64,000 nt of DNA from Bacteroidota bacterium. GTDB lineage: Bacteria; Bacteroidota; Bacteroidia; UKL13-3. Where the stretch lies: assembly GCA_027487835.1 (NCBI GenBank), contig JAIYCU010000044.1:213581-277580 (forward strand), given 5' to 3'. The translations under genes were made by a program, and so were the position numbers. The notes below the pieces were generated by a model that searched no databases, was not told where the DNA came from, and was given only the letters and a program-made list of their open reading frames with translations. Of the stretch, positions 60,917 through 64,000 are shown in pieces; the stretch's first letter is position 1; each line of letters begins with the position of its first letter.

Positions 60917-61441
60917 ATGAAATTTAACTTATTTATTCTTTTAATGGGAATTGCTTTTGTTGGCTTGGGTCAGCAAAAGACAAATGAAATGCCAACTAAC
61001 CCAGCATTTAAAAGGTTTGTTTTTGAACCTAATCAGCAAATAGTTTTGAAGCCCTATGATAGTTTATATTTTGATATAGATTATAATGGGGGTAACTATT
61101 GGGTTTTTAAATTTGATTATAAAGCAAAGGAGGTAATTGCCATTGCAGATGATGAATTTTCAGAAACAATTTTATTTCAAATGATGCCTGTTAAGGGTGA
61201 TAAATTTGAATTAAATGAAGATGATTTTGAGAAGGCTAAGGTCATTTACTCAAGAAGTTGTTTTTGCAAAGATAGCGGGCCACGTTTGGTTCAAACCGGA
61301 ACCATTAAGGGTAAAAGGGTAGGCAAAAATAGATGGTTACTTGAGGTTGAATTGATAATTGAACCTAGACCTGGTGCAAAGTCTGACGTATTTACTAAAA
61401 CTTTTAAAGGATATTTTAATCCCGGTAAATTAATTTATTAA
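60917..61441 (+). CDS. Secreted protein of unknown function
   Basis: A 174-residue protein with a signal peptide (MKFNLFILLMGIAFVGLGQQ). The mature part has beta-rich segments (DSLYFDIDYNGGNYWVFKFD) and a Cys pair in SRSCFCKDSG near 113, followed by GTIKGKRVGKNRWLLEVELI. I start at ATG 60917; an earlier ATG at 60866 overlaps the MFS gene and gives a polar extension that would hide the signal peptide. I do not recognise the family. It is one base before the GNAT gene. Confidence 0.6.
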   Translation: MKFNLFILLMGIAFVGLGQQKTNEMPTNPAFKRFVFEPNQQIVLKPYDSLYFDIDYNGGNYWVFKFDYKAKEVIAIADDEFSETILFQMMPVKGDKFELNEDDFEKAKVIYSRSCFCKDSGPRLVQTGTIKGKRVGKNRWLLEVELIIEPRPGAKSDVFTKTFKGYFNPGKLIY

Positions 61442-61442
61442 G

Positions 61443-61895
61443 ATGTCTTTACTGATTAGGCCAGCTTTGGTAAGTGATGCCAAACAAATTTTATATTTTA
61501 TAAATGCTATTGCAGAATATGAATTGTTAAGCGATGAAGTATTAGCTACAGAGGATGGGGTAATCAATAATCTGTTCGGTGAAAATGCAGTAGCCTCTTG
61601 TTTATTGGCCTTTGAAAGTGAGGTATGTGTTGGGTTTGCGTTATATTTCAGAAACTTTTCAACCTTTGTGTGCAAGCCGGGGATTTACCTCGAAGACTTA
61701 TTTGTTGAGCCAGCTTTTAGAGGCAAAGGTTACGGTAAAGCCTTGTTGATGGCTTTGGTAGAACTTGCCAAAATCAGAAATTATGGAAGGGTAGAATGGA
61801 GTGTTTTAAATTGGAATAAGCCTGCTATCGATTTTTATGAGAGCTTAGGTGCAAAGCCAATGAGCGGTTGGACCACCTATCGACTTACCTTGTAA
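61443..61895 (+). CDS. GNAT-family N-acetyltransferase (SSAT-like)
   Basis: The 150-residue protein has the GNAT core: IRPALVSDAKQIL at the start, VCVGFALYFRNFSTF near 61, and YLEDLFVEPAFRGKGYGKAL near 82, with the acetyl-CoA-binding R-G-x-G-Y-G. The end, WSVLNWNKPAIDFYESLGA near 120, is typical of diamine/thialysine acetyltransferase-like proteins. A polyamine or amino-acid substrate is possible but unproven. The stop overlaps the nth start (TAATG). Confidence 0.85.
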   Translation: MSLLIRPALVSDAKQILYFINAIAEYELLSDEVLATEDGVINNLFGENAVASCLLAFESEVCVGFALYFRNFSTFVCKPGIYLEDLFVEPAFRGKGYGKALLMALVELAKIRNYGRVEWSVLNWNKPAIDFYESLGAKPMSGWTTYRLTL

Positions 61896-62548
61896 TGAAT
61901 AAAAAAGAAAGATATCAAGCAGTTATTGAGTATTTCTTGGCACATACGCCAAATGCAGAAACAGAACTGCATTATAATAATCCTTTTGAATTGTTAGTGG
62001 CTGTTATTTTGAGTGCACAATGCACAGATAAAAGGGTGAATATTGTTACAAAAGAATTGTTTAGGGATTTTCCAGATGCCCAAAAATTAGCAGCTACCAA
62101 TTTTGATATTCTTTTTCCATACATAAGGAGCATCTCTTATCCTAATAATAAAACGAAGCACTTAATTGGAATGGCAAATATGCTCATCAGTGATTTTAAG
62201 GGTGAAGTTCCTGCTGCCATAGAACAACTTGTAAAATTGCCAGGTGTTGGAAGAAAAACAGCAAATGTTATTGCAAGTGTTGTGTTTAATCAGCCAGCTA
62301 TGGCGGTAGATACGCATGTTTTCAGGGTGAGTGCAAGGCTTGGCCTAACCACCAATGCTAAAAATCCTTTACAAGCAGAAACTCAACTTATGAAGTTTAT
62401 TCCTAAAGAACATGTGGCCACTGCACATCATTGGTTAATTTTGCATGGCCGTTACACTTGTTTAGCTAGAACTCCCAAATGCGAATCTTGTGGACTTACC
62501 GCTTTGTGTAAATATTATCAAAAACTACCAGTGGATACTTCTCTTTAA
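61895..62548 (+). CDS. nth: Endonuclease III (DNA glycosylase/AP lyase)
   Basis: Nth removes oxidised pyrimidines and cuts at abasic sites. The 217-residue protein has ILSAQCTDKRVN near 40, the helix-hairpin-helix LPGVGRKTANVIAS near 110 with the catalytic Lys, VDTHVFRVSARLGL near 135 with the catalytic Asp, and the 4Fe-4S ligands C-x6-C-x2-C-x5-C near the end (CLARTPKCESCGLTALC). The ATG at 61895 overlaps the previous stop. The last 53 bases overlap the convergent GSCFA gene. Confidence 0.95.
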   Translation: MNKKERYQAVIEYFLAHTPNAETELHYNNPFELLVAVILSAQCTDKRVNIVTKELFRDFPDAQKLAATNFDILFPYIRSISYPNNKTKHLIGMANMLISDFKGEVPAAIEQLVKLPGVGRKTANVIASVVFNQPAMAVDTHVFRVSARLGLTTNAKNPLQAETQLMKFIPKEHVATAHHWLILHGRYTCLARTPKCESCGLTALCKYYQKLPVDTSL

Positions 62549-63467
62549 ATTGTAAAATAGTTTTCAATAGATTTTCTCTGAACTTTTGCTGCGCATTTGA
62601 ATCTGGATGCAGCGTTTTATGCCTTATCTGATTTTGAATTTTATCATATTCGTCAAAATAGTTTAAGGTTTCAATATCAAACATACTCGCCTTAAATTTT
62701 TCCCAAATATAAGTGATGGCCAATGGGTTTGGGTGGGCAAAATCTGACTCGTAAAAGCGGTAATCTCTTAATTCATCTTGCATTATTTCGAAGGATGGAA
62801 AATAATGAAGGTTATTGTGTGATTGTATTAATTGGGCAAAGGCTAATAGCAAACTGCTTTTGCCTAAGTTGTTTTCATGTGCACCCCATTTTAAATATTT
62901 TACAGGACTTACACTTATTAAAATTTGAAGTTGAGGATTAAGTTGTTTTAAAAGTGCAAGTGTAGTATTTGCAGCATTAATTATTTCTTCGGGTTGAACC
63001 AAATTTTTTGCAAAAAATGAGGAAGGCTGTTTGTGACAATTGGCAACTTGAAGATTGAAATCTTTTAATTGGTAAAGCCACGCGGTGCCTGCAGAAATTA
63101 CAAGCCATTTTGCTTGTTGTAAAGCATCTTTTAATGCTTCGTTATTTTGGCTTATTAGTTCAATTAAGTTTTCTTTACTGCTGCCATATATACTTCCATG
63201 ATGAAGGTAAGAGAACCATAGATTATCTTTTTCAAATAAATATTTGTCTAATAATTTTGAGCCGGATAGGGCTTGGTTAATTTGTTCGAAAATAAGAAGG
63301 GGGTTAAAAACAATACCCTGGGGATTTAAAAGCGTAGGTAATTGATAGTCATTAAGTTTATTACCAATATTTTCTGCAAAACAAGAGCCGAGCCAAACAC
63401 TTTTATCATTATAATTTAAACTAGGTTTATAATTAGATAAGGCTGGTAATTGAAATATTAATTGCAT
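62496..63467 (-). CDS. GSCFA domain protein
   Basis: The 323-residue protein has the family-naming GSCFAENIG motif at about residues 27-35 and the N-terminal FQLPAL segment where family members begin. LVISAGTAWLYQ near 124, ISVSPVKYLKWGAHENNLGK near 197 and a late DFAHPNPLAITYIWEKF are GDSL/SGNH-hydrolase-like features, so an esterase activity is possible. I start at 63467 because the perfect promoter at 63471-63503 rules out the longer frame from 63551. The 3' end overlaps nth by 53 bases on the opposite strand. Confidence 0.85.
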   Translation of the reverse strand: MQLIFQLPALSNYKPSLNYNDKSVWLGSCFAENIGNKLNDYQLPTLLNPQGIVFNPLLIFEQINQALSGSKLLDKYLFEKDNLWFSYLHHGSIYGSSKENLIELISQNNEALKDALQQAKWLVISAGTAWLYQLKDFNLQVANCHKQPSSFFAKNLVQPEEIINAANTTLALLKQLNPQLQILISVSPVKYLKWGAHENNLGKSSLLLAFAQLIQSHNNLHYFPSFEIMQDELRDYRFYESDFAHPNPLAITYIWEKFKASMFDIETLNYFDEYDKIQNQIRHKTLHPDSNAQQKFRENLLKTILQFKEKYPLVVFDNIYTKR

Positions 63468-63470
63468 AGG

Positions 63471-63503
63471 CAAACCTACATAAAAACCTATTAAATCATC
63501 AAA
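63471..63503 (-). promoter_or_regulatory. Bacteroidota promoter of the GSCFA gene (leaderless candidate)
   Basis: On the minus strand: TTTG (63503-63500), a 21-base spacer and TAGGTTTG (63478-63471), a perfect match. The ATG at 63467 begins 4 bases after the -7 box, so the transcript is probably leaderless. Confidence 0.65.
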
Positions 63504-63580
63504 ATTGAAATTTATTTGAGATTCTGTAAAAAAATAACAAAAAACTTGCATTGTCTTAAAATTCCCTTAATATTGCATTA

Positions 63581-63653
63581 GGTTTCTGTCGCTTTTAGCG
63601 GCAGTAGGTTTTCATGGCTATGCCCCGTTAACGCAAGTTAGCGGGGTTTTTTT
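63581..63653 (+). ncRNA. Candidate small structured RNA or two-hairpin terminator
   Basis: Two hairpins follow each other: CTGTCGC (63586-63592) with GCGGCAG (63598-63604), and a 10-base stem CCCCGTTAAC (63623-63632) with GTTAGCGGGG (63637-63646) closed by a GCAA tetraloop, then TTTTTTT. A possible promoter, TTG (63546-63548), 19 bases, TAATATTG (63568-63575), would start a transcript near 63580 and give an RNA of about 73 bases. No gene on the + strand ends nearby that would need this terminator (nth ends a kilobase upstream), which favours an independent RNA. Confidence 0.45.
63623..63653 (+). terminator. Strong intrinsic terminator
   Basis: The stem of 63623-63632 with 63637-63646 contains four G-C pairs at its base, one G-T pair, and a GCAA loop; seven T bases follow. 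Its orientation is the + strand. Confidence 0.8.
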
Positions 63654-63754
63654 ATGGGCCAAATTAGGAATGAATTGTTGTTTTTGGTTCAAAATGGGAA
63701 ATAGGCGATCCTAGTTTATTTTGATTTTCAATTAGTTAAGTCTTTGGATTTTGG

Positions 63755-63776
63755 TTTGTAATTGATGAATTACAAA
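63755..63776 (+). repeat. Perfect 9-base inverted repeat before the lipoprotein start
   Basis: TTTGTAATT (63755-63763), loop GATG, AATTACAAA (63768-63776), ending 12 bases before the ATG at 63789. It could be an operator or an mRNA hairpin that affects translation. Confidence 0.45.
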
Positions 63777-63788
63777 ATCAACTACCAA

Positions 63789-64000
63789 ATGAAAAAACTA
63801 GTATTAATGTTAAGCGCACTATCTCTATTTGCTAGCTCATGCAAAAAAGATATGTTTAGCAACAATGAGTCGGCAACGCCGTCAGCCTTTGATGGCAAAG
63901 AAGTAAGTGCAGAGAAAATGACTGATATTTCAGTTCCTGCGGGATTTAAATGGGAAACAAGTAAGGATATAAAATTAAGACTTACGACTACAGACCTTAG
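63789..64000 (+). CDS. LruC-domain-like lipoprotein, N-terminal part (cut by window edge)
   Basis: Seventy residues are visible before the right edge. MKKLVLMLSALSLFASSC is a lipoprotein signal with Cys18 as the lipidation site. After a polar linker, DISVPAGFKWETSKDIKLRL near 45 resembles the start of LruC-domain proteins of Bacteroidota, which have a P-x-G-F-x-W/F-x-T-T/S-K-x-V/I pattern followed by beta strands. The rest is outside the window, so the assignment rests on this short stretch. The hairpin at 63755-63776 lies directly upstream. Confidence 0.6.
   Translation, partial: MKKLVLMLSALSLFASSCKKDMFSNNESATPSAFDGKEVSAEKMTDISVPAGFKWETSKDIKLRLTTTDL

Larger units (their letters stand above)
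63468..63788. other. Intergenic region between divergent GSCFA and LruC-like genes
   Basis: These 321 bases hold the GSCFA promoter, a two-hairpin RNA/terminator candidate (63586-63653) with a possible own promoter, and a 9-base hairpin (63755-63776) just before the lipoprotein start. No coding sequence is supported. Confidence 0.6.

Noticed and set aside
63468..63551. Longer GSCFA start at 63551
   Set aside because: The extension would contain the -33/-7 promoter and does not resemble family N-termini; the ATG at 63467 fits both.
1..64000. CRISPR arrays, insertion sequences, tRNA or rRNA genes
   Set aside because: No spaced direct repeats, no transposase-like protein and no cloverleaf-like segment were seen. 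The inverted repeats at 7048-7083 lack target duplications or a transposase.

Overview
The window is a 64 kb stretch of AT-rich chromosome from a member of the Bacteroidota. The organism is inferred from gene content: GldL/GldM-type motor genes, a GSCFA-domain protein, a LruC-like lipoprotein, a PglC/ACP/ketosynthase/PglD/PglE cassette, and promoters of the TTTG-N18-21-TAnnTTTG type with little use of Shine-Dalgarno sites. Species cannot be told from the sequence; an environmental Flavobacteriia/Sphingobacteriia-like relative is my guess.

Positions 1-49721 form one long co-directional (+) surface-glycan locus, entered in mid-gene at the left edge. In order it holds: (a) a cluster of GT2 and GT4 glycosyltransferases and a WbsX-like protein (512-6814); (b) a 650-bp non-coding gap; (c) a GT10 fucosyltransferase, GT2, ABC flippase/exporter, sulfotransferase and a neuB-neuC-neuA CMP-sialic (or legionaminic) acid set (7462-15120); (d) an ECA-like Fuc4NAc block with a polyprenyl-phosphate GT2, a hexapeptide acyltransferase, wecE, a further GT, wecF, wzx and a methyltransferase (15198-22469); (e) a block with two AsnB-type amidotransferases, wecB, two polysaccharide-deacetylase-like proteins, CapA, an ATP-grasp enzyme and three glycosyltransferases (23002-35696); (f) an epimerase, a double GT4 fusion, GDP-fucose synthesis (fcl, gmd), a GT4, the priming sugar-phosphate transferase, and a small acyl-ACP cassette leading to PglD/PglE-like enzymes (35835-46851), closed by a clear terminator; (g) a WlbA-WlbB-WlbC-like set for 2,3-diacetamido-uronic acid (46922-49721). 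Fcl/Gmd can feed the GT10 enzyme, the priming transferase starts lipid-linked synthesis, and two different export proteins (ABC and Wzx) suggest more than one glycan. No Wzy polymerase, Wza/Wzc export apparatus or obvious sialyltransferase was recognised.

Positions 49740-57765 are on the minus strand in two operons. The first (55578 to 49740) encodes a coiled-coil membrane protein, a GldL homologue, two tandem GldM homologues and a beta-helix/beta-barrel outer-membrane protein, without GldK or GldN. It is driven by a textbook Bacteroidota promoter overlapped by a perfect palindrome. I regard it as the best candidate for an undescribed energised envelope system. The second (57765 to 55802) is rfbC, a tryptophan 2,3-dioxygenase family gene and a small secreted protein.

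Positions 57869-64000 are ordinary housekeeping and envelope genes: a coiled-coil inner-membrane protein with a probably leaderless message, a small lipoprotein, free-methionine-R-sulfoxide reductase, an MFS transporter, a secreted protein, a GNAT enzyme, endonuclease III, a convergent GSCFA gene (also probably leaderless), a two-hairpin RNA/terminator candidate, and the start of a LruC-like lipoprotein gene cut by the right edge.
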